NCBI RefSeq assembly: GCF_046267875.1
Contig: NZ_CP176502.1
Coordinates: 2,294,001 to 2,358,000 of the forward strand
From: Mannheimia glucosida
GTDB lineage: Bacteria; Pseudomonadota; Gammaproteobacteria; Enterobacterales; Pasteurellaceae
Length of the DNA: 64,000 bases
Reading direction: 5' to 3'
A program made the translations under genes and the position numbers. How positions within the stretch are numbered: position 1 is the first letter of the stretch; each line of letters starts with the position of its first letter. Shown one piece after another: positions 50,979 to 60,147 of the stretch. The notes under the pieces are model-generated. The model saw only the letters and a program-made list of their open reading frames with translations, did no database searches and was not told the DNA's origin.

Positions 50979-53177
50979 CTAAATCCGCTCTAAATTTGCC
51001 ATTTTGGCAATCAGCCATTTAATACCATTGCCAACAAAAGCAACTTGTAAACGGGTAGCTTCGCCTGAGCCTTCCACATTGATGATTGTGCCTTGCCCAA
51101 ATTTAGCGTGGTTCACTTTCTGCCCCATTTTCCAAGTATCATCGTTTAAAAGGGAAGCGATCGTTTTTGTCGGATTTTTTGCAAATGAATTAGCTTGGTT
51201 AAAACTTGCTGCTCGATTAATCGAACCTCTCAATCTCACTTCTCGAATATGCTCTTCCGGTAATTCAGCAATAAAGCGAGACGGAACGTGGCGTTCTTCT
51301 TTGCCATAAAGCCGTCTTGATTCGGCATAGCTAATCGTCAGCTTTTTCTTGGCTCGGGTAATACCGACATAAGCCAAACGGCGCTCTTCTTGCAATCTAC
51401 CTTCATCAAAACTCATTCCGCTTGGGAAAATCCCCTCTTCCACGCCCACCATAAACACACGAGGGAATTCCAACCCTTTGACGGAATGTAGCGTCATCAG
51501 TTCGACATAATCTTCGTGTTGTGAGGCTTGGGCTTCTCCAGCCTCAAGTGAAGCGTGAGTTAAAAATGCAGTAAGATCGGTCAGCTCTTCCGCTTCGTCA
51601 GGTTTTACAAACTGCTTAGTTGCGGTGACTAACTCTTCTAAGTTTTCAATTCTCACCTCACCCTTTTCGCCTTTTTCTTGCTTATACATTTCATATAAGC
51701 CCGATTTTTTAATTACAAAATCGGTTTGTTCCACCAGCGACATCTGCTCGGTTTCTTGATCAAGAGCGTTAATAAGTTCCACAAAACGCAATAAAGAAGA
51801 GGCAGCCCGCCCTGACAGTTGCTCTTCTTGCACCGCCACTTGAATTGCTTGCCACAGCGTAATTTGGCGGGTTCGGGTAATTTGACGCAGAGTGTCTAAA
51901 GTGCGATCACCGATTCCTCTAGTCGGGGTATTGATCACCCGCTCAAAGGCTGCATCGTCTTGACGATTGGCAATTAAGCGTAAATAAGCTAACGCATCCT
52001 TAATTTCTTGGCGTTCAAAGAATCGCATTCCACCGTAAATGCGATAAGGAATATTCGCTTGAATTAAGGCTTCCTCAATCACGCGGGATTGGCTGTTGCT
52101 GCGATACAACACCGCACATTCCGCCAAATCGCCCTCGTCTTCTTTCCATTGTTTGATTTGCGAGGCAACAAAACGTGCTTCATCAAGTTCGTTGAAAGCA
52201 CAGTAGATGTCCACAGGCTCACCATCGCCACTGTCTGTCCATAAATTTTTGCCTAAGCGGTTATCGTTATTGGCAATTAATTCATTGGCACAGCTTAAAA
52301 TATTGCCGGTGGAGCGGTAATTTTGCTCTAAGCGAATGGTTTGGGCACTGTCATAATCGCTCAAGAAACGTTGGATATTCTCGACCTGTGCCCCACGCCA
52401 ACCATAAATGGATTGATCGTCATCGCCAACTATCATCACTTTGCCGACATCGCCAGCAAGCAAACGAATTAAGTCATACTGAATATTGTTGGTGTCTTGA
52501 AACTCATCAATCAAAATTTGCTGAAAACGCTGTTGATAACGTTGCAAAATGGTTGGTTTGGTTTTGAATAGTTCATAAGCCCGAATCAACAGCTCGGCAA
52601 AATCCAACAACCCCGCTCGGTCGCAGGCATCTTGATAGATTTGATAAATCTCCACCAATTTTTTTTCATTCGGATCGTTATAGTGGTCAATATCTTTCGC
52701 CCGTTTTCCTTTATCTTTTTGGGCATTGATATACCACGCAACGTGTTTTGGCGGAAAATGTTTCTCATCAATATTGTGCAGTTTCAGTAAACGTTTGAGC
52801 AAACGTTGCTGATCTTCGGTATCCATAATTTGGAAATCTTGCGGTAAATCCGCATCTAAATAGTGGGAACGAAGTAAGCGATTGGCAATGCTGTGGAAAG
52901 TACCGACCCACATTCCAAACAAGCGGTTATCACCCGATTGGGAAAGGGTATATTCAATACGATGCCGCATTTCCGCTGCTGCTTTATTGGTAAAGGTAAC
53001 GGCCAGAATATTGGATTCCGGCACATTTTCTACCCCAATCAGCCACGCAATACGGTGAGTTAATACCCGAGTTTTGCCCGAGCCGGCACCCGCCAGCACC
53101 AAATAATTGCCAATCGGGGCGGCAACCGCCTCTCTCTGCTTGTCATTTAAACCGTCTAATAATAATGAGAAATCCAT
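50979..53177 (-). CDS. uvrD: DNA helicase II UvrD
   Basis: 732-aa SF1 helicase for nucleotide excision and mismatch repair. MDFSLLLDGLNDKQREAVAA at the start, Walker A AGAGSGKT at 29-36, TFTNKAAAEMRHR, IDEFQDTNNIQYD, GDDDQSIYGWRGA, EQNYRST, and the C-terminal Tudor-like tail (VNHAKFGQGTIINVEGSG). ATG 53177 has AAGG five bases ahead; a GTG six bases further upstream is rejected. A LexA box lies upstream. Confidence 0.98.
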   Translation of the reverse strand: MDFSLLLDGLNDKQREAVAAPIGNYLVLAGAGSGKTRVLTHRIAWLIGVENVPESNILAVTFTNKAAAEMRHRIEYTLSQSGDNRLFGMWVGTFHSIANRLLRSHYLDADLPQDFQIMDTEDQQRLLKRLLKLHNIDEKHFPPKHVAWYINAQKDKGKRAKDIDHYNDPNEKKLVEIYQIYQDACDRAGLLDFAELLIRAYELFKTKPTILQRYQQRFQQILIDEFQDTNNIQYDLIRLLAGDVGKVMIVGDDDQSIYGWRGAQVENIQRFLSDYDSAQTIRLEQNYRSTGNILSCANELIANNDNRLGKNLWTDSGDGEPVDIYCAFNELDEARFVASQIKQWKEDEGDLAECAVLYRSNSQSRVIEEALIQANIPYRIYGGMRFFERQEIKDALAYLRLIANRQDDAAFERVINTPTRGIGDRTLDTLRQITRTRQITLWQAIQVAVQEEQLSGRAASSLLRFVELINALDQETEQMSLVEQTDFVIKKSGLYEMYKQEKGEKGEVRIENLEELVTATKQFVKPDEAEELTDLTAFLTHASLEAGEAQASQHEDYVELMTLHSVKGLEFPRVFMVGVEEGIFPSGMSFDEGRLQEERRLAYVGITRAKKKLTISYAESRRLYGKEERHVPSRFIAELPEEHIREVRLRGSINRAASFNQANSFAKNPTKTIASLLNDDTWKMGQKVNHAKFGQGTIINVEGSGEATRLQVAFVGNGIKWLIAKMANLERI

Positions 53178-53191
53178 AATCACCTTTTAAT

Positions 53192-53207
53192 CTGTGCTTT
53201 TATACAG
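53192..53207 (-). promoter_or_regulatory. LexA box upstream of uvrD
   Basis: CTGTGCTTTTATACAG fits CTGT-N8-ACAG exactly at both ends. It is 15 bases before the uvrD start, predicting SOS induction as in E. coli. Confidence 0.8.
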
Positions 53208-53222
53208 CATTATAGCCTATTT

Positions 53223-54119
53223 TTAAGGTTTGATAAAAAGTTTCTCGGTTAAAATCGGGTTTTGGAATTGAAAACCTGCGTCGAGTAGTTTTTCAGGCAT
53301 TAATTGCTGATTATCCAGTAGCAAACAAGCTCTTTCGCCTAATGCTAGTTTCAAGGCAAATTCCGGAGCAGCCAAAAAAGCCGGGCGATTTACCGCTTTC
53401 GCAAAGGTTCGGTTAAATACTTCATTTTTCACCGGATTTGGAGCAACAAAATTGTACGCCCCCGAGCAATTTGCATTTTTAAGTAAAAAAATCACCGCTT
53501 GTACGTGATCTTGAAGGCTAATCCACGCCCAATATTGCTTGCCGGAACCGAGCTTTCCCCCCAGACCGCATTGGTAAATTGGTAACATTTTTTTTACTGC
53601 CCCACCTTCAGGGGAAAGCACCGTGCCGGTGCGAATGAGGCAGACTCGGGTTTTATCGCTTGATGCTTTTAATGCAGCGGCTTCCCATTGTTGGCAAAGA
53701 TGATTGGCAAAGCAATCTTGATAACAAGCGGTCGATTCTGTATAAAAATTTGCAGAAGGAGGCAAATCGCCATAAATCCCGATTGCCGAACCGGAGAGAA
53801 AAGTATGCGGAGGGTTAGCACTTGCCTTAATTAATTCGCTGAGTTTATTCGTTACTTTAACTCGGCTTTCAATCAATTTCTGTTTTTGTTCGTCTGTCCA
53901 ACGTTTATCAAAAATCGGCTCACCGGCAAGGTTAATTACTGCATCAAAATCATTTAAATCAACAAGTTCATCAAGTGAATAGCAATAATTAATCTGTAAA
54001 TCATCACTTTTCGCTTCTGTATCTCTAGTAAGAAGTGTAAAGTGGTGATTTTCAGATTTTAATTGCTGGATTAATTCACGCCCAATAAAACCCGTACCAC
54101 CTGTTATAAAAATGTGCAT
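53223..54119 (-). CDS. yfcH: TIGR01777-type NAD-dependent epimerase YfcH
   Basis: 298 aa. Nucleotide-binding GGTGFIGRELIQQL at the N-terminus; INLAGEPIFDKRWTDEQK and SGSAIGIYGD are typical of the YfcH branch of short-chain dehydrogenases. The substrate is unknown. Between uvrD and argR, same strand, with 49 bases to argR. Confidence 0.9.
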   Translation of the reverse strand: MHIFITGGTGFIGRELIQQLKSENHHFTLLTRDTEAKSDDLQINYCYSLDELVDLNDFDAVINLAGEPIFDKRWTDEQKQKLIESRVKVTNKLSELIKASANPPHTFLSGSAIGIYGDLPPSANFYTESTACYQDCFANHLCQQWEAAALKASSDKTRVCLIRTGTVLSPEGGAVKKMLPIYQCGLGGKLGSGKQYWAWISLQDHVQAVIFLLKNANCSGAYNFVAPNPVKNEVFNRTFAKAVNRPAFLAAPEFALKLALGERACLLLDNQQLMPEKLLDAGFQFQNPILTEKLFIKP

Positions 54120-54168
54120 AATAATCTCCTAAAAAATAAGGAGAACATTAAGTCCTCCTTTACTTATT

Positions 54169-54648
54169 CTATAATGATGTTTCAAATAACTGTGTCACAT
54201 TCTTCACCAATTTTTCAATTTGCATATTGCGTACCGGCGTAATAAAAATTGTATCATCGCCGGCAATAGTGCCTAAAATGCCTTCGGCTTTACCCATTGA
54301 GTCGAGCAAACGGGCAATCAGTTGAGCCGCACCGGGGCTGGTTTTTACCACAATTAACGCATCATTATGATCAATATCTACCACCAAATTTTTAAGTGGG
54401 CTGGAGGTAGTCGGCACACTTAATTCGGCAGGTAGCTGATACACCATTTCCATTTTAGGATTACGGGTTCTAACCGCACCAAATTTTGATAACATCCGAG
54501 AAACTTTGGATTGGTTGATATTATCAAACCCCATCTCTTGTAGTGCGGCAACAATTTCACTTTGCGAGCCGAATTTTTCTTCCTTTAAAAGCGATTTAAA
54601 CGCTTCTGATAAACTATCTATCTTGTCCACTTTCACACTCTTATTCAC
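54169..54648 (-). CDS. argR: Arginine repressor ArgR (GTG start)
   Basis: 159 aa. N-terminal winged helix with SQSEIVAALQEMGFDNINQSK (in part) and SKVSRMLSKFGAVRTRN; C-terminal arginine-binding hexamer domain with SPGAAQLIARLLDS and GTIAGDDTIF. No ATG exists near the family start, and the frame begins with GTG at 54648. Divergent from mdh, as in E. coli. Confidence 0.96.
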   Translation of the reverse strand: MNKSVKVDKIDSLSEAFKSLLKEEKFGSQSEIVAALQEMGFDNINQSKVSRMLSKFGAVRTRNPKMEMVYQLPAELSVPTTSSPLKNLVVDIDHNDALIVVKTSPGAAQLIARLLDSMGKAEGILGTIAGDDTIFITPVRNMQIEKLVKNVTQLFETSL

Positions 54649-54779
54649 AAAAACTTAAAAATATTCATAATTCTTGCTTATTTATGCAAATAAATCAATA
54701 AAACCCGTAAAAATCAGCTAAAAATTTGCTCTATGTCTCAAAAATGAGATTTGCCGTTTGAATCGCCCCAAAAATTGGC

Positions 54780-54798
54780 TTAGACTAAATTGGTCTAA
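54780..54798. promoter_or_regulatory. Near-perfect palindrome upstream of mdh
   Basis: TTAGACTAAATTGGTCTAA is a 9-1-9 dyad with one mismatch, 27 bases before the mdh start. It matches no consensus I know; a second small dyad TCTCA/TGAGA is at 54736-54749. Confidence 0.45.
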
Positions 54799-54824
54799 AC
54801 TTCCATAACATTTAGGAGAAATTT

Positions 54825-55787
54825 ATGTGTCAAAGTAAAAAAGTTGCCCTTTTAGGTGCTGCAGGTGGAATCGGTCAATCGCTCGCCTTATTATTAAAAC
54901 TCAATTTACCGGCTAAATCTGAATTATCTCTTTACGATATTTCCCCTGTTACTCCGGGAATTGCAGTGGATTTAAGCCATATTCCGACTGATGTAAAAGT
55001 AACCGGTTTTGCAGGTGAAGATCCGACTGAGGCACTAAAAGATGCCGATGTGGTCGTTATTTCTGCTGGTGTTGCCCGTAAGCCGGGGATGACACGTGCC
55101 GATTTATTCAATACGAATGCCACTATCGTGCATAATTTAGTCGAAAAAGCAGCGAAAGTTTGCCCGAAAGCTTGCATTGCAATTATTACTAACCCGGTAA
55201 ACACCATTATTCCGATTGCAGCAGAAGTATTGAAAAAAGCCGGTGTGTATGACAAAAATAAACTTTTCGGTGTTACAACATTAGATGTTATTCGAGCGAA
55301 TACCTTTGTGGCTGAAGCGAAAGACGTGAATGTGAAATATGTAAGAGTGCCTGTTATTGGCGGACATTCCGGCACAACTATTCTTCCATTACTTTCACAA
55401 GCAACAGTAAATGGCTTAAAACTTGAGTTCACTCAAGAACAAATTGAGCAATTAACGCATCGTATTCAAAATGCCGGTACTGAAGTGGTTGAAGCAAAAG
55501 CAGGCGGTGGTTCAGCAACCTTATCTATGGCTCAAGCAGGAGCAGAATTTGCACTTGGCTTAGTGAGAGCATTAATTGGGGAAGATGTCATTCGTTATGC
55601 TTATGTCGATAACACCAATGGCGAAACCTCTCCGGCATTCTTTGCTTACCCGATTCATTTAGGCACAAATGGGGTGGAGACAGTGCTTCCTATCGGTAAT
55701 CTGAGTGAATTTGAAAAAGATCAATTAGAGCAATTAATTCCGGTATTAAATGACGAAATTCAATTAGGACAAAATTTTAATAAATAA
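54825..55787 (+). CDS. mdh: Malate dehydrogenase
   Basis: NAD-dependent interconversion of malate and oxaloacetate. 320 aa. GAAGGIGQ nucleotide site, R85 and R91 (ARKPGMTR), R157 and catalytic H181 (GGHSGTT). TTAGGAG precedes the ATG. A short N-terminal extension MCQSK distinguishes it from enteric Mdh. A terminator follows. Confidence 0.98.
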   Translation: MCQSKKVALLGAAGGIGQSLALLLKLNLPAKSELSLYDISPVTPGIAVDLSHIPTDVKVTGFAGEDPTEALKDADVVVISAGVARKPGMTRADLFNTNATIVHNLVEKAAKVCPKACIAIITNPVNTIIPIAAEVLKKAGVYDKNKLFGVTTLDVIRANTFVAEAKDVNVKYVRVPVIGGHSGTTILPLLSQATVNGLKLEFTQEQIEQLTHRIQNAGTEVVEAKAGGGSATLSMAQAGAEFALGLVRALIGEDVIRYAYVDNTNGETSPAFFAYPIHLGTNGVETVLPIGNLSEFEKDQLEQLIPVLNDEIQLGQNFNK

Positions 55788-55804
55788 TTTTTAATAAATA
55801 ATAT

Positions 55805-55830
55805 AAAGGGCTGTTTATCAGCCCTTTATT
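55805..55830 (+). terminator. Terminator after mdh
   Basis: AAAGGGCTG (55805-55813) pairs with CAGCCCTTT (55819-55827), followed by ATTT. Confidence 0.85.
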
Positions 55831-55860
55831 TCAATCAAAATAATTTATCGAGGAAATTAT

Positions 55861-56148
55861 ATGCTAAAACACATTATTTCAATCAGTATAGTCGCATTTA
55901 TTGCCGCTTGTTCACAGAATAAACCGGTAGAAGTTGTAAGTGATGATAAAAATATTGATTATGCACAACAAAAAAATATTCATATCAGTGAATCAACATC
56001 TACTAAAACTCAAACCGAGAATACCATTCAAAAACCTAAAAACGCCACTGCTCTTTGTTTTAACGGCAACTATTCAACAGATATGCAAAACCCTTGTGTT
56101 AAAGACGGTGGAGTAAAAGAAAGATTTAATCATTATCACGCAGATTAA
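55861..56148 (+). CDS. Small lipoprotein with DUF3761-like C-terminus
   Basis: 95 aa. Lipobox IAAC with acylated cysteine at residue 17, then a Ser/Thr/Lys-rich linker. The C-terminal ALCFNGNYSTDMQNPCVKDGG (in part) recalls DUF3761 modules (CxDGxYS...CxxHGGV). Two cysteines there may bond. GAGGAAA precedes the ATG. Function unknown. Confidence 0.7.
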   Translation: MLKHIISISIVAFIAACSQNKPVEVVSDDKNIDYAQQKNIHISESTSTKTQTENTIQKPKNATALCFNGNYSTDMQNPCVKDGGVKERFNHYHAD

Positions 56149-56150
56149 AT

Positions 56151-56190
56151 AAAAATGCACAATAGTTATCTCGCTATTGTGCATTTTTTT
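56151..56190. terminator. Bidirectional terminator between the lipoprotein and the DUF5363-like gene
   Basis: AAAAATGCACAATAG (56151-56165) pairs with CTATTGTGCATTTTT (56174-56188), with T runs on both strands. Confidence 0.93.
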
Positions 56191-56371
56191 ATGCTTTATT
56201 TTCCGCTTTTTGTGTTTTTTCAGACGGCTCTTTTTCCGGTTCAGGGTCAAATTTCACTACAGGTACACAACCGCGGCAAGTACCTTGATTTACCCCTAGC
56301 TCATCGCAAAAGGCATCATATTTCTCAAGGGCTTTTTTAAACCAGCCTTTCTTTTCTGTTTGCTCGCTCAT
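56189..56371 (-). CDS. Small DUF5363-like protein
   Basis: 60 aa, cytoplasmic. KKGWFKKALEKYDAFCDELG then GTCRGCVPVVKFDPEPE; cysteines at 22, 32 and 35, the last two as CRGC, which could bind metal or be redox-active. The C-terminus is Glu/Lys-rich. I believe this is the DUF5363 family found in Pasteurellaceae; function unknown. ATG 56371 fits the GGAAG spacing better than the adjacent 56374. Confidence 0.75.
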   Translation of the reverse strand: MSEQTEKKGWFKKALEKYDAFCDELGVNQGTCRGCVPVVKFDPEPEKEPSEKTQKAENKA

Positions 56372-56458
56372 CATCTCTTCCTTTTATGTTGAATTATTAA
56401 TGCAAGCGGTCAAATTTTGCTGAATTTTTCCACTTGTCATCATTAATTGCAGAAATTG

Positions 56459-56950
56459 CTAATCACGGAAATTATTAAATTGGAATGGCTGCCCTAAATC
56501 TGCCCCTTTCACTAGCTGAATTGCGGCTTGTAAATCATCTCTGGATTTACCGGTCACACGCACTTGTTCACCCTGAATTTGGGCTTGAACCTTGATTTTA
56601 GAATCCTTAATCAGCTTGGTAATTTTCTTCGCCATATCTGACTCAATCCCTTGCTTGAGCTTAATTTCTTTGGAATAGAGTTTACCGTGATGCTCACTTT
56701 CTGTAGGGATATCTAATGAACTATGCTCGATCCCACGTTTTACGCAAGAGCCGATTAAAATCTCAATTAACTGCTCTAATTGGAAATCCGATTCGGTCGT
56801 GAGCTTAATGCTTTCATTTTTTTCATTTAACTCAATAACGGCTTCCACCCCACGGAAATCGTAGCGGGTGCTTAATACACGATTGGCATTTTCTACCGCA
56901 TTACGCACTTCGTGCATCGTGATTTCAGATACAATATCAAATGATGGCAT
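56459..56950 (-). CDS. yajQ: YajQ-family nucleotide-binding protein
   Basis: 163 aa. MPSFDIVSEITMHEVRNAVE (in part), TRYDFRGVEA and the end FQFNNFRD define the YajQ family; some members bind cyclic-di-GMP. ATG 56950 has GAGG at the right distance; the ATG at 56965 is rejected. It lies 15 bases downstream of serB and is probably co-transcribed. Confidence 0.95.
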   Translation of the reverse strand: MPSFDIVSEITMHEVRNAVENANRVLSTRYDFRGVEAVIELNEKNESIKLTTESDFQLEQLIEILIGSCVKRGIEHSSLDIPTESEHHGKLYSKEIKLKQGIESDMAKKITKLIKDSKIKVQAQIQGEQVRVTGKSRDDLQAAIQLVKGADLGQPFQFNNFRD

Positions 56951-56965
56951 TGTTGTTCCTCTCAA

Positions 56966-57829
56966 TTAATGTTGAAATAAATGATTGGCATTAAGTAATA
57001 AACATAATGCCGTTAAGTCTCCAAAGTTTACCACAAAATCAGCTTGTTCTTGCACTTTTGGTTTAGCGTGCAAAGCAACGCCTAAGCTGGCAGTTTTTAA
57101 CATTGGCAGATCGTTCGCCCCATCACCGACTGCCACCCATTGATTTGGTGGAATATTAAAGGTTGTCGCTAAATTCTGTAAGGTATCGGCTTTATGTTGG
57201 GCATCTACTACTTTACCTAACACCTTGCCGGTCAATTTACCGTCAATGATTTCCAGTTGGTTAGACACCGCAAAATCCAGCCCGTATTTTTGTTTTAAGT
57301 AATCGGCGAAATAATCAAATCCACCGGACGCAATCGCTAATTTCCAGCCGTGTTCCTTAAGAATAGCAACCATCTGCTCAAAGCCGTCCATAAGCGGTAG
57401 ATTTTCCCGCACTTTTTGCAAAATGCTTTCCGATGCGTTTTCCAGCGTGCCGACTCGCTTGCGTAAACTTTGCTCGAAATCCAGCTCGCCCCGCATTGCA
57501 CTGGCGGTAATGGCGGACACCACCTCGCCGGTGCCGGCAAGTTTGGCAATCTCATCAATACATTCAATTTTAATAGCGGTGGAATCCATATCCATTAATA
57601 GCAAACCGCCTTGGTTTAAGGTTGGAATAATAGTGAGATCGCTAATATCCACATTGATTTTCTGTGCCGTTTCACGCAGCTCGCAAGCGGTTAAATTTGT
57701 GGAAAAAAATGCAATTTTGTAGTCTAAATAGACCGCTTGTTTCAGCAAAAACGCTGCCGTTTGTTGTGAAAACAGCGCAATTTCACGCTCATCTAAGTTT
57801 TTTGAATAGATAAAAATTGTGTTTGTCAT
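56966..57829 (-). CDS. serB: Phosphoserine phosphatase SerB
   Basis: HAD-family enzyme for the last step of serine synthesis. 287 aa. Nucleophile motif DMDST at 80-84, IASGGFDYFADYL, and GDGANDLPML. The N-terminal about 70 residues form the ACT-like domain. Divergent from ytjB, the conserved serB/smp arrangement. Confidence 0.96.
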   Translation of the reverse strand: MTNTIFIYSKNLDEREIALFSQQTAAFLLKQAVYLDYKIAFFSTNLTACELRETAQKINVDISDLTIIPTLNQGGLLLMDMDSTAIKIECIDEIAKLAGTGEVVSAITASAMRGELDFEQSLRKRVGTLENASESILQKVRENLPLMDGFEQMVAILKEHGWKLAIASGGFDYFADYLKQKYGLDFAVSNQLEIIDGKLTGKVLGKVVDAQHKADTLQNLATTFNIPPNQWVAVGDGANDLPMLKTASLGVALHAKPKVQEQADFVVNFGDLTALCLLLNANHLFQH

Positions 57830-57914
57830 TGTCTTATTTTAGGTTGTTTAAATTTACTGCACTAATCTAACAGAAAAGCGTGCTACAATCACGCATCATT
57901 TTGAGGGAATTTCG

Positions 57915-58574
57915 ATGTACATTAGTCGTGAAAAAATAACGAAAACGCTTTTGCTGGCAGGGATTACGCTACTCTGCTGTGGGATCGTAGCTGTTATTTT
58001 AATGGGCGTAAACCAATTTAAGCTAGGCTCACAATTAGCCAGCATTAATCAAGTATCAAACCTTTCACACCTATTGGTTCGCCAGCAAGCGAATATTTTT
58101 TCGTTTTTGTTAGTTAAAAATGCCAAAACCGATGAGCTGGTTGATGCGTTGGATAGTTTTGCCAAAGAAGATTTTATTATTGATGCCAATATCTATTCAC
58201 CAAATGGCGTGCTACTGGCTCAAAGCCAAAATGCGAAAGATTTAAAAGTATTGCTCGATTCAGAGCAATCTGCCAAAACTCAGCAAATTGTTGAGCCAAT
58301 ATTTTCTCAACAGGCGTTGGTTGGCTTTTTGCGGGTCACGTTTGATGCAGAATATGGGCAAACGACTAAAGCACGAGTAGAGCAACAATTTCATCAACTT
58401 TATGGGGAAATAATTATTTTGCTACTCACAGGTATATTGTTGGCAAGTAGCATTAACTACTATTTTCGTCGTAAAATTCATCATGTACAGATAAGTCCAA
58501 AACCACTTATGAGTCAAGTAAAAACCCAAACCCAGCGTTTTCACTCACGTCGCCGTTGGATTAAGCGTAAATAG
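57915..58574 (+). CDS. ytjB: Membrane protein YtjB (Smp)
   Basis: 219 aa. Membrane spans at about 12-32 and 165-184 enclose a periplasmic domain with IIDANIYSPNGVLLAQSQ and QQIVEPIFSQQALVGFLRVT (in part), as in E. coli Smp. The C-terminus is strongly basic. GAGGG precedes the ATG. In the divergent gap, GCGTG/CACGC flank TACAAT (57878-57894). Function unknown. Confidence 0.9.
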   Translation: MYISREKITKTLLLAGITLLCCGIVAVILMGVNQFKLGSQLASINQVSNLSHLLVRQQANIFSFLLVKNAKTDELVDALDSFAKEDFIIDANIYSPNGVLLAQSQNAKDLKVLLDSEQSAKTQQIVEPIFSQQALVGFLRVTFDAEYGQTTKARVEQQFHQLYGEIIILLLTGILLASSINYYFRRKIHHVQISPKPLMSQVKTQTQRFHSRRRWIKRK

Positions 58575-58597
58575 TTTACACTCAAATGGATAAACGA

Positions 58598-58625
58598 TTG
58601 TAATTTGAGCGAATAAGCGTATAAT
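58598..58625 (+). promoter_or_regulatory. infA promoter
   Basis: TTGTAA at 58598-58603 and TATAAT at 58620-58625, 16 bases apart, 57 bases before infA. Confidence 0.7.
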
Positions 58626-58682
58626 ATCCGCCGTTTTTCGCCGAATGGCATCATATAAAAATAAAACTTTAAAGAGGAATAA

Positions 58683-58901
58683 ATGGCTAAAGAAGATTGC
58701 ATTGAGATGCAAGGTACGATTTTAGAAACCTTACCAAATACAATGTTCCGTGTGGAATTAGAAAACGGTCATATTGTTACCGCACATATTTCAGGCAAAA
58801 TGCGTAAAAACTACATTCGTATTTTAACCGGTGATAAAGTAACGGTTGAAATGACTCCATACGATTTAAGCAAAGCACGCATTATTTTCCGTGCAAGATA
58901 A
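58683..58901 (+). CDS. infA: Translation initiation factor IF-1
   Basis: 72 aa, single S1/OB fold, full length: MAKEDCIEMQGTILETLPNT, GHIVTAHISGKMRKNYIRI and the end LSKARIIFRAR. GAGG before the ATG. Monocistronic with its own promoter and terminator. Confidence 0.99.
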   Translation: MAKEDCIEMQGTILETLPNTMFRVELENGHIVTAHISGKMRKNYIRILTGDKVTVEMTPYDLSKARIIFRAR

Positions 58902-58914
58902 TTCAGTATAAAAT

Positions 58915-58938
58915 AAGGCGAACATTGTTCGCCTTTTT
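58915..58938. terminator. Terminator after infA
   Basis: AAGGCGAAC (58915-58923) pairs with GTTCGCCTT (58927-58935) followed by T. Also placed to end the convergent yhiN. Confidence 0.9.
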
Positions 58939-58953
58939 GTTTAGTTTTTTTAG

Positions 58954-60147
58954 TTATTTGCTTTTTTCAATAATCCCTTCCGCACAGGCAAAAGCCGATG
59001 ACCACGCCCATTGGAAATTATAACCGCCAAGCCAGCCGGTCACATCTAACACTTCTCCGATAAAATAAAGCCCTGCGGTGTTTTTCGCTTCCATCGTTTT
59101 AGATGAAATATAGTCGGTATCAACCCCACCTTTGGTGACTTCCGCCGTGCGATAGCCTTCCGTGCCATTTGGCAAAAAGAGCCAATGATGAATAAATTGC
59201 TCTAAAAAGGTCAGTTCTTTTTTACTCAAATCGGCAATGATTTTATCGGTCAGCAATTTCTGTTCCAGCCAAACTTCAACCAATTTTTTGGGTAAATAGC
59301 GAGATAATACGGTTTTTAGCTGCAATTTCGGCGAAGATTGGCGTAGTTCGCTCAATATGTCAGTAATGGACTGTGAAGGTAGCAGATCAATCTCTACCGT
59401 TTCACCTAATTCCCAATAATTGGAAATCTGCAAAATTGCCGGACCGGATAAGCCTCGATGAGTGAACAACATCTGATTGCTGAAACTTTTGCCATTGGCG
59501 GAAACAGTAATCGGCATTGCAATGCCGGAAAGCTCGGCAAAATATTTATCGCTCTCTTTCCAAGTAAAAGGCACAAGGCTTGCACGTGGTGGCACAACAG
59601 GAATACCAAACTGCTCGGCAAGTTGATAGCCAAAAGGGCTTGCTCCGAGTGCCGGCATCGAAAGCCCTCCGGTTGCAATCACTAAATGTTCGGTTTGGAA
59701 CTTGCCACAAGCGGTCGAAATTTCAAAAAAATTTGCAACTTTTTCCACAGAAATGACCGCTTGTCGTAACAGAATCTCAACCTTGCCTTTGTTGCATTCC
59801 GCTTGCAGTAAATCGACAATTTGTTGCGAGCTTTCATCACAAAAAAGCTGTCCTAACTCTTTTTCGTGATAGCTAATGCCATAGTGGCTGACAAGTGAAA
59901 TAAAATCCCATTGGGTATAACGCGAAAGAGCAGATTTCACAAAATGGCGGTTTTGGCAGAGGTAATTATTCGCCCCAACCTCTAAATTAGTGAAGTTACA
60001 AAAGCCACCGCCCGACATTAAAATCTTACGACCGATTTTTTTGCCGCTGTCTAACACCACCACTTTTTTGCCGGCTTGCCCCAGTTGGGCGGCACAAAAC
60101 AGCCCTGCCGCACCGGCACCAATCACTACAACATCAATATTTTGCAT
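58954..60147 (-). CDS. yhiN: YhiN/HI0933-family flavoprotein (BaiN-like)
   Basis: 397 aa. N-terminal FAD site VVVIGAGAAGLFCAAQLG, then SGGGFCNFTN, ATGGLSMPALGASPFGY and the C-terminal FIGEVLDVTGWLGGYNFQWA (in part). A putative FAD-dependent oxidoreductase with unknown substrate. ATG 60147 overlaps the dsrE stop by one base (TAATG), so the two are coupled; the longer frame is rejected. Confidence 0.92.
   Translation of the reverse strand: MQNIDVVVIGAGAAGLFCAAQLGQAGKKVVVLDSGKKIGRKILMSGGGFCNFTNLEVGANNYLCQNRHFVKSALSRYTQWDFISLVSHYGISYHEKELGQLFCDESSQQIVDLLQAECNKGKVEILLRQAVISVEKVANFFEISTACGKFQTEHLVIATGGLSMPALGASPFGYQLAEQFGIPVVPPRASLVPFTWKESDKYFAELSGIAMPITVSANGKSFSNQMLFTHRGLSGPAILQISNYWELGETVEIDLLPSQSITDILSELRQSSPKLQLKTVLSRYLPKKLVEVWLEQKLLTDKIIADLSKKELTFLEQFIHHWLFLPNGTEGYRTAEVTKGGVDTDYISSKTMEAKNTAGLYFIGEVLDVTGWLGGYNFQWAWSSAFACAEGIIEKSK

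Noticed and set aside
53178..53183. GTG start for uvrD two codons upstream
   Set aside because: The ATG has correct spacing from AAGG and gives the family N-terminus.
54649..54720. ARG box before argR
   Set aside because: Only weak half-sites (TGAAT) without a proper second half.
54932..55432. Open frame of 166 codons on the minus strand inside mdh
   Set aside because: Antisense shadow with low-complexity Ser/Thr/Phe composition.
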